DNA of 64,000 nt from Gimesia chilikensis (lineage in GTDB: Bacteria > Planctomycetota > Planctomycetia > Planctomycetales > Planctomycetaceae), in the NCBI RefSeq assembly GCF_007744075.1, contig NZ_CP036266.1, forward strand, positions 6,244,248 to 6,308,247, given 5' to 3'. The position numbers and the translations under genes are program-made. The notes beneath the pieces were generated by a model. The model was not told the DNA's origin, did not search any database, and saw only the letters and a program-made list of their open reading frames with translations. Shown one piece after another: positions 36,634 to 46,173 of this stretch (position 1 is the first letter of the stretch; each line of letters begins with the position of its first letter).

Positions 36634-38320
36634 CACTGCGGAAGACGCCGTAGATCAGCCAGATTCCCAACAGACTCGACATCATGAAAATCGGGATGCT
36701 GATATAAACCAGCCGTGTGTCCGATGAAAGTGTTATGGCTGAAGCGAGGATCAGCGACGACATCACCATTCCGATCGCCAGACGGTTCCCGGAGCGGTCC
36801 ATTTCGGTCGTAAGGTGATCAATGCCTTTATGATCCAGGTGGATCTGCAGTTCGTCATCGGCCAGTTTCCCCAGAGTGCGCCCTACCTGCTCCGGCAGAT
36901 CATGCATCACCTTGGAAAAGCTGCAGGCCTCAGACCAGATCCGGCTGGCAATCGCACGGGGATGATAACGTTCTGAGGAGAGCTTATAAATGTAGGGTTC
37001 CATTTCCTGAGCGATATTCAGCTCGGGAGCAATCCGGGAAGCCACTCCTTCCAGGGTGATCATGGCCCGAATCAGCAGCATGATATCGACAGGACAGCGA
37101 ATGCGGTGAATCGCCAGGATGTTGATAAAGTCGGTCAGCATCTTGCCAACACTGATCTGATCCAGCGGGATTCCATAATAATTGCCGATGAAATCGCGGA
37201 GATCGGCCCGGAGCAACTGGTGATCGACGGCCCGCTTGGCTTTACCGATATTCAACACAACTTCGACGAGTTTGTTTGTATCCTGTTTGGCCACATTCAG
37301 TAACAGGTCGACCAGCAAGTCGCGGCGTTCCTCTTCCAGAACCCCAATCATGCCATAATCGATCAGGCAGAGCGAACCATCATGCAGGACCCGGAAATTC
37401 CCCGGATGCGGATCAGCATGAAACACGCCAAATTCGAAAACCATTTTCATAAATATCCGTGCCCCGTTGGCGGCGACCTCATGCGCACTGATGGGCAGGT
37501 TTTGCAGTTCCTGTTCGTCATCAATCCGATAGCCGTCGATGAATTCCATGGTGATGATGTCACCCTGGGTCATATCGGAGTAGATTTTAGGAACATACAG
37601 AGTCGCATCATCCTGAAACAGGCGATAAAACTCATCGGTTGAGCGGGCCTCTCGGCTGAACTGCAGTTCGCGATGAATCGTTCGTGAAAACTGGTTGACC
37701 AGTCCTACCGGATCGAAGACTTCCGCATCCGGAAAATGGCGTTCGATCATCGTCGCCAGTTCGTGCATCAGGCTCAGGTCCTGCTCGATCACCCGGTCGA
37801 TATCGGGCCGCTTCACCTTGACCACCAGTGGCGTACCGTCGTGGTGACGGGCTTTATGCACCTGCCCCAGCGAACCGGCGGCCAGGGGAGCAGGATCAAA
37901 CTCGGCATACAGCTTATCGATGGGCTCTCCCAGCTCGCGTTCGATGATGGCAATCGCGATTTCACCGGGAAAGGAGGGAACCCGCTCCTGCAGTTTTTCC
38001 AGTTCCGCGACGACATCCCGGGGCACCAGATCGGGACGCGTACTGACTACCTGACCGAATTTGATAAACGTGACACCCAGGCTTTCCAGGGCAAGGCGAA
38101 TGCGTTTTGCACGGGTGAGCTTGATTTCAGGCTCGGTGCGTTTCCAGAACAGCAGCCTGCGGCCCCAGCGGAGATAACGTCTCAGCCCCAACTGATCAAC
38201 GAGATCATCAAAACCATAGTTCATGAGAACGGTAACGATCTCGCGACTTCTGCGTAAGTTTCTGATTAACCGTAGTGGGTTTGAGTCCAAAGTTTTCTCC
38301 TGGCGGGCAAACGATCTCAC
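36623..38320 (-). CDS. UbiB/ABC1/AarF family atypical kinase
   Basis: A 565-residue membrane-linked protein-kinase-like protein. The family signature KxGQ is present as K87-FGQ90, followed by 'STRPDLVPRDVVAELEKLQE'. The alanine-rich loop is LAAGSLGQVH (146-155), the ATP lysine is in 'VVKVKRP' (about 168), and the catalytic HADPHPGN is at 301-308. The metal-binding motif is DYG (321-323). Two hydrophobic helices at the C-terminus (about 515-560) anchor it to the membrane. The family supports quinone or isoprenoid-lipid metabolism in other organisms. The start is a GTG at 38320 with AAGGG upstream; starting near 'SNPLRLIRNLRRSREI' is also possible. No ubiquinone or menaquinone genes are adjacent. 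Confidence 0.9.
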   Translation of the reverse strand: MRSFARQEKTLDSNPLRLIRNLRRSREIVTVLMNYGFDDLVDQLGLRRYLRWGRRLLFWKRTEPEIKLTRAKRIRLALESLGVTFIKFGQVVSTRPDLVPRDVVAELEKLQERVPSFPGEIAIAIIERELGEPIDKLYAEFDPAPLAAGSLGQVHKARHHDGTPLVVKVKRPDIDRVIEQDLSLMHELATMIERHFPDAEVFDPVGLVNQFSRTIHRELQFSREARSTDEFYRLFQDDATLYVPKIYSDMTQGDIITMEFIDGYRIDDEQELQNLPISAHEVAANGARIFMKMVFEFGVFHADPHPGNFRVLHDGSLCLIDYGMIGVLEEERRDLLVDLLLNVAKQDTNKLVEVVLNIGKAKRAVDHQLLRADLRDFIGNYYGIPLDQISVGKMLTDFINILAIHRIRCPVDIMLLIRAMITLEGVASRIAPELNIAQEMEPYIYKLSSERYHPRAIASRIWSEACSFSKVMHDLPEQVGRTLGKLADDELQIHLDHKGIDHLTTEMDRSGNRLAIGMVMSSLILASAITLSSDTRLVYISIPIFMMSSLLGIWLIYGVFRSGRL

Positions 38321-38479
38321 GAAAACCCTTTCTCGAAAGCGCAGCCTGTTCGATGGTTGGTTTCAGCTTTTATCTTATCAGACTATAACAGACGTTCCTA
38401 TGCAGCCAAGCCCCGTTCCTGCTAAAATGAGATTCCCTGAAATCTGATCCCCGTTCATCTGTAAGGCGGAGCCCGACAC

Positions 38480-39748
38480 ATGAGAATTCTGCAAGGCATC
38501 TTACTGCTGCTCATCCTCTTCACCAATCCCGTTTGTCAGGCGGGAGACTGGCCCCAGATTCTGGGTCCTTATCGAAATGCTCATGCTGCTGACGAAACGA
38601 TCGCGGCGTCCTGGCCTGCGGGCGGACCGGAATTGAAATGGCAGCGTCCCGTCGGCAGTGGGTTCGCAGGTGTCGCTGTCTTTCAGAATACACTGGTACT
38701 CTTTCATCGGGTTGGCGATCAGGAAATCGTCGAAGCACTCAATGCTGGTACTGGAGAACCGATCTGGAAACAGTCCGCCCCCGTCAGCTACCGGGGAACC
38801 TTCAACCCAAATGACGGTCCGATCGCTGTCCCATTAATCCACAACAGTCGGGTTTACACTTATGGCATCACGGGCCGCCTGCAATGCCTGGAACTGAAAA
38901 CCGGCAAAGTGGTCTGGTCCCGCGATACTCATAAAGATTTCCAGGTCAGTGATGGTTACTTCGGAGTCGGCAGCACGCCCATCATTGTGGAAGAGAAGCT
39001 GCTGGTCAACGTGGGTGGTAAACGTAAGAATGCCGGCGTGGTTGCGTTTTCCCTGGACAAGGGTTTTACCTTGTGGCAGGCACTGCAGGACGATGCCAGC
39101 TACTCATCGCCGACCTCTGCATTTCGACACGGTCGCTTCTACGCAATCTTCATTACCCGGCTGCACCTGACCGGCCTGGATCCGAAGAACGGCAATGTGC
39201 TGTTTCAGTTCCCCTTTGGTAAGCGGGGCCCCACGGTGAACGGTGCCGACCCGGTGGTGATCGGCAACAACATCTTTGCGACAGCCAGCTACGGCGTGGG
39301 TGGATTCTGGGGCCAGATTGAACAGATCGGCACGCGGGAAATCTGGCGCAGCGAAAAGCCGATGTCCAGTCAGTACACGACGCCGATTGAATATGATGGC
39401 AAGCTGATTGGCATTGATGGTCGTCAGGATATCGGCACAGCCCGCCTGATCTGTTTTGATCCCCAGACACGCAAAGTCGCATGGTCCGAGAACGATTTTG
39501 GATACGCGACCTTGCTTGAAGCCGACAACAAACTCATTATCATGAAAACCGATGGCACACTGGTACTGGCCGAAGCCTCCCTGGATGCCTATAAAGAACT
39601 GGCCAGCGAGCAGATCTTCCACTCCACGACACGGGCTCTGCCTGCCCTGTCTAATGGTCTGCTTTACGTCAGAGATTCAAAAACATTGAAATGTCTCAAG
39701 CTGGGGTCAGATGCCCCGGTCACTCCTGAAAAAACGACTACGAACTAG
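38480..39748 (+). CDS. Secreted PQQ-type beta-propeller protein
   Basis: A 422-residue exported protein with a signal peptide (1-21). It begins 'GDWPQILGPYRNAHAADETI', the usual opening of planctomycete PQQ-binding-like propellers. Repeats such as 'VVQ/EALNAGTGEPIWKQSAP', 'LQCLELKTGKVVWSRDTHKD' and 'ARLICFDPQTRKVAWSEND' show the blade pattern. No catalytic residues of a true alcohol dehydrogenase are evident, so it may be a scaffold or a non-quinone protein. GGCGGAGCC precedes the ATG. It is followed 15 nt later by hemL, so the two may share a transcript, although the products are unrelated. Confidence 0.85.
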   Translation: MRILQGILLLLILFTNPVCQAGDWPQILGPYRNAHAADETIAASWPAGGPELKWQRPVGSGFAGVAVFQNTLVLFHRVGDQEIVEALNAGTGEPIWKQSAPVSYRGTFNPNDGPIAVPLIHNSRVYTYGITGRLQCLELKTGKVVWSRDTHKDFQVSDGYFGVGSTPIIVEEKLLVNVGGKRKNAGVVAFSLDKGFTLWQALQDDASYSSPTSAFRHGRFYAIFITRLHLTGLDPKNGNVLFQFPFGKRGPTVNGADPVVIGNNIFATASYGVGGFWGQIEQIGTREIWRSEKPMSSQYTTPIEYDGKLIGIDGRQDIGTARLICFDPQTRKVAWSENDFGYATLLEADNKLIIMKTDGTLVLAEASLDAYKELASEQIFHSTTRALPALSNGLLYVRDSKTLKCLKLGSDAPVTPEKTTTN

Positions 39749-39763
39749 AGGAACTCCTGATCC

Positions 39764-41059
39764 ATGACAGCCCGCTCCCGTACGCGAAGTGAAGCAGAAT
39801 TTGAACGCGCCCTGAAGGTCATTCCGGGAGGAGTGAACAGCCCGGCGCGGGCATTTGGCGCCGTGGGCGGACACCCTGTCGTCATCGATCGCGGCGAGGG
39901 ACAGTACCTGTATGACATCGACGGCAACCGCTACATCGATTTCGTCGGTTCCTGGGGCCCCCACATTCTGGGACACCTGCATCCCCAGGTCATGTCTGGA
40001 ATCGAAGAGGCACTCAAAAAAGGGACCAGTTTTGGAGCACCTACGGTTCTGGAAAGCGAACTGGCAGAACTGGTCGCGGAACTGGTTCCCTCCGTCGAGA
40101 AAGTCCGTATGGTGAATTCGGGAACCGAAGCCGCCATGAGTGCGATTCGTCTGGCACGCGGCTACACCGGACGGGATAAAATTATCAAGTTTGCCGGCTG
40201 TTATCACGGGCACGTAGATAGCCTGCTCGTCCAGGCAGGCAGTGGTGCGTTGACACTCGGCGCCCCCTCCAGTCCCGGCGTTCCCCAGGGTTGCACAGCC
40301 GATACCCTGGTCCTGGAGTACAACGACATTGAGCAACTCAAGGAAACATTCTCCCAGGCAGGTGACCAAATCGCAGGTGTGATCCTCGAACCGGTCGTGG
40401 GTAACATGGGGGTCGTCCTGCCAGAACCGGGATTCCTCGAGACGGTCAGAGAACTTTGTACCCAACACCAGTCGGTCTTCATCATGGATGAAGTCATGAC
40501 CGGATTTCGTGTTGCCCTCGGTGGAGCCCAACAGCGGTTTGGAGTGACTCCCGACATCTGCATGCTAGGTAAAGTTATCGGCGGTGGCATGCCTGTCGGC
40601 GCTTATGGCGGAAAAGCGGAGATTATGGATGCGATCTCTCCCGTCGGCTCGGTCTACCAGGCGGGGACCTTGTCGGGAAATCCAATCGCGATGGCCTCCG
40701 GTATCGCAACGCTCCAGTGTCTGCGGGAAACCAATCCCTACCCGGAACTGGAAGCGAAGACGCAGCGACTGACAAAAGGGCTCTCCGCGGCCGCTTCCAA
40801 AGCAGGTCTGCCTCACACGCTTGCTGAATGTGGCTCGATGTTTACGCTGTTCTTCAATCCCGAAAAAGTGACCAGCTTTGCGGTCTCTTCTCAGAACGAC
40901 ACAGAGCGATTTGCCCGCTATTTCCAGGGCATGCTCGACCGGGGTATCTATCTCCCCTGCAGCCAGTTCGAAGCCAACTTCGCTTCTACCTGTATGACAG
41001 ATGAAGATATCGACCAGACGATTCAGGCAGCAGAAGAAGTGCTGCAGAGTATCGGCTGA
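39764..41059 (+). CDS. hemL: Glutamate-1-semialdehyde 2,1-aminomutase
   Basis: A 431-residue PLP enzyme of class III aminotransferase fold that converts glutamate-1-semialdehyde into 5-aminolevulinate for heme synthesis. The N-terminus 'VIPGGVNSPARAFGAVGGHP' is the family hallmark. 'RMVNSGTEAAMSAIRLARGY' holds the phosphate-binding region, 'FIMDEVMTGFRVALGGAQQR' gives the cofactor Asp, and the PLP lysine is K270 in 'MLGKVIGGGMPVGAYGG'. All family blocks are present and length is normal. AGGAACTCC precedes the ATG. It follows the propeller gene closely, suggesting cotranscription. Confidence 0.96.
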   Translation: MTARSRTRSEAEFERALKVIPGGVNSPARAFGAVGGHPVVIDRGEGQYLYDIDGNRYIDFVGSWGPHILGHLHPQVMSGIEEALKKGTSFGAPTVLESELAELVAELVPSVEKVRMVNSGTEAAMSAIRLARGYTGRDKIIKFAGCYHGHVDSLLVQAGSGALTLGAPSSPGVPQGCTADTLVLEYNDIEQLKETFSQAGDQIAGVILEPVVGNMGVVLPEPGFLETVRELCTQHQSVFIMDEVMTGFRVALGGAQQRFGVTPDICMLGKVIGGGMPVGAYGGKAEIMDAISPVGSVYQAGTLSGNPIAMASGIATLQCLRETNPYPELEAKTQRLTKGLSAAASKAGLPHTLAECGSMFTLFFNPEKVTSFAVSSQNDTERFARYFQGMLDRGIYLPCSQFEANFASTCMTDEDIDQTIQAAEEVLQSIG

Positions 41060-41084
41060 TCGATCTCATCTGAACGACAATTGA

Positions 41085-42143
41085 CTACGGAGTGAAATCC
41101 GTCTGTTCATTGATCTCCAGGCAGAAGGCAGCCAGAAGATTAGCCGCGTGTTCGAGGTCTTCCAGCGAGACGACCTCAACCGGGCTGTGCATGTACCGGT
41201 TGGGGATGGCAACAATACCGGTCGCCATGCCTCCCTGGTTCAACTGCATCGCATTGGCATCGTTACCAGCGGGACGCGAAATCGAGTTAATCTGACAGGA
41301 GATGTCGTTTTTCTCCGCCAGATCGGTGAGCGTTGAGAAAACAACCGGATTCACATTCGGTCCGCGATAGACAACCGGACCATCGCCGACATTGATCTCG
41401 CCATTCTCCTTTTTACTGACCGCGGGACAGTCGGTGGCATGGGTTACATCGACGGCAATCCCGACTTCTGGCTGAATCGAGTAAGCACTGGTCTGCGCAC
41501 CACGCAGGCCGATCTCTTCCTGAACCGTCGAAACCGAGAAGACGCCGAACTCGGGTGACTTTTCACTCGCCTGGCGCAGGGCCTCCATCACAACCCAGAC
41601 CCCGACGCGGTTATCCATCCCGGGGGCAGAAGCTAACTGGTTCAGCATCGGTCGGAAACCGAGCTCGAATGTGATGGGATCCCCGATCGCGACTTTCTCA
41701 CGGGCTTCGGCTCCATCTTTGGCTCCGATGTCGATCCAGAGGTCCTTGATCTCGGGAACGGTTTTGCGTTCTTCCGGGGTCAGCAGGTGAATGGCTTTAC
41801 GGGCAATCACGCCGTGGATCGGCCCCGAATCGGTGTGGACCTGCATGTTCTGGCCGAGCAGCATCTGGATATCCCAGCCACCGATCAGATTCGCCCACAG
41901 GTAACCGTCATCATCGATATGCTGTACCAGCAGGCCAATCTGGTCACAGTGGCCGGCGAACATCACCCGTCGTTTCGCTCCGGGATTGACGGCGGCGATC
42001 ACATTGCCGTGCAGGTCGGTTTTCACTTCATCAGCAAACTCATTCACATACGCCCGCACGACCTCCTGAATAGGTCGCTCATATCCCGAGGGAGCGGGTG
42101 AATGAAGTAGGTTTTTAAGGAATTCCAGAGATTTCGCTTCCAT
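41085..42143 (-). CDS. M42 family metallo-aminopeptidase
   Basis: A 352-residue cytosolic metallopeptidase of the M42 (tetrahedral aminopeptidase/glutamyl aminopeptidase) family. Metal-binding segments are recognisable: 'MFAGHCDQIGLLV' (His 65), 'SAPGMDNRVGVWVVMEAL' and 'STVQEEIGLRGAQTSA', with a later 'VDVTHATDCPAVS'. The C-terminal His of 'NRYMHSPVEVVSLEDLEHAA' completes the site. The family trims N-terminal residues from peptides after proteasome-like degradation; some were once annotated as cellulases, which is doubtful. It converges with hemL with 25 nt between the genes. AGGACAGAATC precedes the ATG. Confidence 0.92.
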   Translation of the reverse strand: MEAKSLEFLKNLLHSPAPSGYERPIQEVVRAYVNEFADEVKTDLHGNVIAAVNPGAKRRVMFAGHCDQIGLLVQHIDDDGYLWANLIGGWDIQMLLGQNMQVHTDSGPIHGVIARKAIHLLTPEERKTVPEIKDLWIDIGAKDGAEAREKVAIGDPITFELGFRPMLNQLASAPGMDNRVGVWVVMEALRQASEKSPEFGVFSVSTVQEEIGLRGAQTSAYSIQPEVGIAVDVTHATDCPAVSKKENGEINVGDGPVVYRGPNVNPVVFSTLTDLAEKNDISCQINSISRPAGNDANAMQLNQGGMATGIVAIPNRYMHSPVEVVSLEDLEHAANLLAAFCLEINEQTDFTP

Positions 42144-42512
42144 GATTCTGTCCTGACAATGCTAAGAATTTGCTGTGGGCCCGAAAGCAGGTAAGCCATC
42201 CCTCTCGAGCGTTTTCTAATTATGCGTGTAAGTGGATGGATTTTAGTTACTTATGAGTATTTTTCAATGTAGGTTTTCTTTGAACAGGAGCGCAGTGTTG
42301 TATTTAATCAACATGCTGCCTGTGGAGGGATTACCTGCGAAAAAAAAGCAGAAAAGAACGCCTCTTACGGAGAAACCTTAAGCTAAGATTTCAATGTGTT
42401 AAGCGATCCTCTCCCTCTTGCGACAGGAGGTGAAGATCCGTCTGGTAACCCGGAATTTGCGAAACAGTAGAGCGTTGTTTCGACTTCATGTCTGAGAGTT
42501 ATAGAGGAACAG
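42144..42512. other. Intergenic region
   Basis: About 370 bp between the M42 peptidase and the HDOD gene, which diverge. It is somewhat AT-rich and holds a run of eight A residues near 42342. No gene or RNA is recognised. A ribosome binding site GAGG lies just before the HDOD ATG. Confidence 0.5.
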
Positions 42513-43436
42513 ATGACAGACTGGACAAAGCTGCGTAAAGAATTGATCGGTGAAGGTAAACAAAGCCCGCTGCCTCCGGAAATTAAACTTCCGATGCTGC
42601 CCAAAGCAGTGATGGAATTTTCGCGGAAGGCTGAAGATCCTGCTTCGACTCCCAAAGAGCTCAGCAAGATCATCGAAACTGATGCCGGGATTTCCTGCGA
42701 ACTGTTGAGAATGGTTAACTCCAGCGCGTTCGGATTACGCCGGAAGGTTTCCTCGATTCAACAGACGATTACGCTGCTGGGAATTCGTTCGACTAAGCTC
42801 TTCCTCGTCACTACCGGTCTGAAACAGGCGATGGCAACCAGCGATTCCAAGCTGATCAACCTGCCCAACTTCTGGAGTACTAACCTGGAACGGGCATTGA
42901 TGGCACGCGAGATTGCCATGCTGATGAAGGTCGACGCCGACGTGGCTTTCTCGGCAGCCATGCTGGAAGACTTCCTGCTGCCCATCCTCTCCAAGGAACT
43001 GTTTGATCTGTACCTGACATTCACGATCAACCAGGACAGCGATCCCTGTCTGTTGAGTGAATATGAACGCCGGCATTTCAGCTGGGACCACTCTGCAGCT
43101 GCAGCTAACGTGATGCTGGACTGGTCATTTCCTGATGACTTGATCTGCGCTGTCTACCTGCACCATGAAGGTTTAACACTGCTCACAGACGATAAACTCG
43201 GTAAAACAGCTGCAGCCGCCGTGGCGGTTGCTTCGCTGATCCCGGATCCCCTCAGACAGAATCCGCAGGGGCTCGATCAGTTACTGACTTTGAATGATGC
43301 CTGGCCCGAATTCAAACTGTTTGAACTGGCCGACAAGATTGATCAGGAATTGAGAGAAGAAGCCACAACGACGGGAAATTACCTGTCGTTGAAAAATCGG
43401 CTCGAAAAACATGCGGTGCTCCTGGAAACTGAATAA
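42513..43436 (+). CDS. HDOD domain protein
   Basis: A 307-residue soluble protein with an HDOD domain over about residues 20-225 ('LPMLPKAVMEFSRKAEDPAS', 'LSKIIETDAGISCELLRMVN', 'STKLFLVTTGLKQAM', 'SWDHSAAAANVMLDWSFPDD'). HDOD domains resemble HD phosphohydrolases without the full metal-binding set and act in signalling with cyclic dinucleotides or chemotaxis systems. No response regulator, GGDEF or EAL domain is fused. A STAS protein gene follows on the opposite strand (40 nt), so the two may belong to a local signalling group, though this is only positional. Confidence 0.85.
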   Translation: MTDWTKLRKELIGEGKQSPLPPEIKLPMLPKAVMEFSRKAEDPASTPKELSKIIETDAGISCELLRMVNSSAFGLRRKVSSIQQTITLLGIRSTKLFLVTTGLKQAMATSDSKLINLPNFWSTNLERALMAREIAMLMKVDADVAFSAAMLEDFLLPILSKELFDLYLTFTINQDSDPCLLSEYERRHFSWDHSAAAANVMLDWSFPDDLICAVYLHHEGLTLLTDDKLGKTAAAAVAVASLIPDPLRQNPQGLDQLLTLNDAWPEFKLFELADKIDQELREEATTTGNYLSLKNRLEKHAVLLETE

Positions 43437-43475
43437 CAGGAGCGTACTTCCTCAGGGAGGCGCAGTGCCTCCCCT

Positions 43476-43916
43476 TCAGGAAACTGTGGTAGAGTAGTCA
43501 TTCGACTGCTTCAGACTTTTGTCCCACTTTTCTTTTTCAGAACGCACTTCGTCGTCTGACGACTTATCATGCGCTGATGCCAGATCGCTTTTCAGCAAAT
43601 AACGCCCGTCTTCAGTGTGCTGACAGAACTGTTTAAACCAGAGCATGCTCGCGACGTTGGGTTGAGGGCTGTAAAGCGTAACAGCGATCCCTTTTTCATA
43701 CAGGTCGTACAACATTCCAAAGAAGCCACTCGGAATGTATTTGACTGACGACAGCTCGACGCCAATCGACTTGCACTTTTCGTGATCAACCAGACGCGTG
43801 AGCGTTTCACGCAACAGTGCCAGATCGGCTCCATCCCAGATTTCCATAGTTCCGAAATCCAGAACGGTTACCCCGTCACGCTCATAGACGCTCATTCGAT
43901 CGCGTTTAGATGCCAT
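43476..43916 (-). CDS. STAS domain protein (anti-sigma-factor antagonist-like)
   Basis: About 146 residues from the ATG at 43916, with AGAGAG upstream. The frame extends 30 residues further but without support. A STAS fold covers about 1-100: 'GVTVLDFGTMEIWDGADLAL', 'CKSIGVELSSVKYIPSGFFG', 'KGIAVTLYSPQPNVASML'. The Ser in 'YIPSGFFG' sits where the regulatory phosphorylated Ser/Thr is found in SpoIIAA-like proteins, but the usual D-S/T-S motif is altered. The C-terminal ~45 residues are a charged, probably disordered tail, unusual for a simple STAS protein. No anti-sigma kinase is in view. Confidence 0.8.
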   Translation of the reverse strand: MASKRDRMSVYERDGVTVLDFGTMEIWDGADLALLRETLTRLVDHEKCKSIGVELSSVKYIPSGFFGMLYDLYEKGIAVTLYSPQPNVASMLWFKQFCQHTEDGRYLLKSDLASAHDKSSDDEVRSEKEKWDKSLKQSNDYSTTVS

Positions 43917-44464
43917 GCTGTGGTTCTCTCTTTCTTCTGGTTGATCATCAAGGCTGTTGAACAGTGTACTGTTAAGAACATTGAATAGACGCAAAGAGCG
44001 GACCATTCGTATGCCTAATCAGTAAGCTCTGCAGCAACCCCTCGATAAAGTCAACGATAAAAGGGAGTTAAGAATTATGGCCCTGTTTGATATTCATTAA
44101 CTCTTAACGTTGAATGTTGTGCTTTTTCTACATTGAAATCTGGAATGATGTAAAAAGACATCGCGACAGGTTCGACAAATAAAACAAACGGCTTTGTGAG
44201 GTGTTCAGCTCTGAGGCAATATCTACCCTCTACTACGGACTCCAGGTAGTGAATGTTGGATTTTGGCAACGATCATCTGATTTTTCAGACGACGTTTGAG
44301 CGGAGAAAATCTAACAGCCGGATAAGAATTACTGTACAAGCCCGAATCCTCAGGCGTACAGGAGCTGAAATCGCGACGTTCTTCAAGCTGTGAACCGGGC
44401 GCAGGCAACAGGAAAGTCAACCGGGCTTCTGGATGAAAGAACCAGACCTTCGTTACATCGCAGA
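43917..44464. other. Gene-free stretch
   Basis: About 550 bp between the STAS gene and the sulfatase (both minus). I see no gene, repeat or RNA in it. Confidence 0.5.
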
Positions 44465-45907
44465 TTATTTTTTACTGCGGGCCCGCGGATCGAAATTGCG
44501 AATGGAATCGGGCACCTGGGTCTGCATCTCCTCATACAGCTTCTGCAGACGCGCCACGACTTCGGGATGATCCTTCGCCACGTTACGCTGCTCGGCGGGA
44601 TCTTTTTCAAGATTGAAGAGCATCATCGGTACCGGCTGATCCCCCGTGAGCAGTCCGGGCGGCTGGTTTGGCATAGCCTGTTCATAAGGAGCAATGATCG
44701 TCACACCATCGGGCCCGCGCGGGTCAACCCAGTCCTCCCCCTGATTCGCCAGCAACTGTCGGGGAGATGGTTTAATGTGAAGCTTCCAGGGCCCGCTTCG
44801 AACCGTAAACAGGGAATTCCCTTTCATGGAGAAGAGCGCCTCATGCGGAGTCGGCGCCTGCTCGGTGAGTACGGGAAACAGATCCTTACCGTCAATCACC
44901 CGGTCAGCAGGCACCTTGATTCCCGCCTGCTTCAGGATCGTCGGGAACACATCGATCGAACCACAGACAGTATCGATCACCTGGCGCGGAGGAATCTTCC
45001 CAGGCCAGCGGGCGATCATCGGCACGCGCAGCCCTCCTTCCCAACTGGTCGATTTCATTCCTGACAGACCAGCCGTGTTCCCACCAAACCAGGGGCCATT
45101 ATCAGATGCAAAGATCACCAGCGTATTTTCATCGAGTTTTAGGTCCTTCAGTGTTTTGAGAATCTCTCCTACGCTCCAGTCGAGCTCAGCAATCACATCG
45201 CCATACAGACCGTTTCCACTTTTCTTGTAGAACGCTTCCGAGGCAGCCAGCGGCTTATGAGGCATCGCATGCGGTAGATACAGGAAGAAGGGTTTCTGTT
45301 GATTTTCCTTGATGAACTCAATGGCTCGTTCGGTATAACGCTGCGTTAGATTCGCCTGTATGACCGGGTACTCGATGACCTGCTCCCCCTTGATCAGATT
45401 CACGGGACGCATGTCGTTGGAATACAGAATCCCCAGGTAATCATCGAAACCGTGTCGCGTAGGGTAGAACCGGGGATTGTGGCCCAGGTGCCATTTCCCG
45501 ACACACAAAGTCGAGTAGCCCTGCTCTTTCAGCAACTCACTGATGAGAACTTCGCTGTCCGCGATCCCCACCCCCGTATTGAACTGCTTCCCATCCGGAG
45601 CCGGGTTAAACCAGACGCCGTGCCGCCAGGGATAACGCCCCGTCAACAGCGTCGCGCGGGAAGGAGCACAATAAGGGACCGGAACGTTGAACTGCGTCAA
45701 CCGCGCCCCTTCCGCAGCCATCTGGTTCAGATGTGGCGTTTTGAACCTGGGATGCCCGTAGCATTCCAGATCCCCATAGCCCAGATCGTCGGCGAAAATA
45801 ATGACAAAGTTGGGGCTGGCCTGCTTCGCCTCTTTTGCCTGCAGAGATTCGATCGATCCAATACAGAAAGCAACGAGACAACAAAAGATCCTGAGAGCGC
45901 TGTTCAC
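44465..45907 (-). CDS. Secreted sulfatase (arylsulfatase A-like)
   Basis: A 480-residue sulfatase with a signal peptide (1-24). The formylglycine motif is CAPSR with Cys 80 in 'VPYCAPSRATLLTGRYPW', and the metal-binding 'IIFADDLGYGDLECYG' follows the arylsulfatase A pattern. 'YSTLCVGKWHLGHNPRFYPT' and 'IFASDNGPWFGGNTAGLSGM' supply the rest of the site. The start is a GTG at 45907 with AGGA eight bases upstream. The likely substrate is a sulfated sugar, not identifiable further. It stands alone; upstream lies a 260-bp divergent gap to the DUF900 lipoprotein. Confidence 0.92.
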   Translation of the reverse strand: MNSALRIFCCLVAFCIGSIESLQAKEAKQASPNFVIIFADDLGYGDLECYGHPRFKTPHLNQMAAEGARLTQFNVPVPYCAPSRATLLTGRYPWRHGVWFNPAPDGKQFNTGVGIADSEVLISELLKEQGYSTLCVGKWHLGHNPRFYPTRHGFDDYLGILYSNDMRPVNLIKGEQVIEYPVIQANLTQRYTERAIEFIKENQQKPFFLYLPHAMPHKPLAASEAFYKKSGNGLYGDVIAELDWSVGEILKTLKDLKLDENTLVIFASDNGPWFGGNTAGLSGMKSTSWEGGLRVPMIARWPGKIPPRQVIDTVCGSIDVFPTILKQAGIKVPADRVIDGKDLFPVLTEQAPTPHEALFSMKGNSLFTVRSGPWKLHIKPSPRQLLANQGEDWVDPRGPDGVTIIAPYEQAMPNQPPGLLTGDQPVPMMLFNLEKDPAEQRNVAKDHPEVVARLQKLYEEMQTQVPDSIRNFDPRARSKK

Positions 45908-46173
45908 AGTACGGTCCTGTCTGTCCGGGGATTGATTTTCTATTTAAACCTCCGCTGATTTGATTCCTCAGCGAAAGCGGACTTTCCAGCATATCAAAGA
46001 GCGTAACCCAAAGCAAATTTTAGCGTTAAGGCAGCCGGTCCTGTGGTTTTGCAGAAAGTCCTCCGGCTGGTTCCGGCCGAGATTCGCCTTGAGCCATCCT
46101 CGTGAATCAAGTATTTTTCCCTATTCATTTTACCACCGTCCGGTTGGATTGTTTCAAACTGCAAGGATGCACG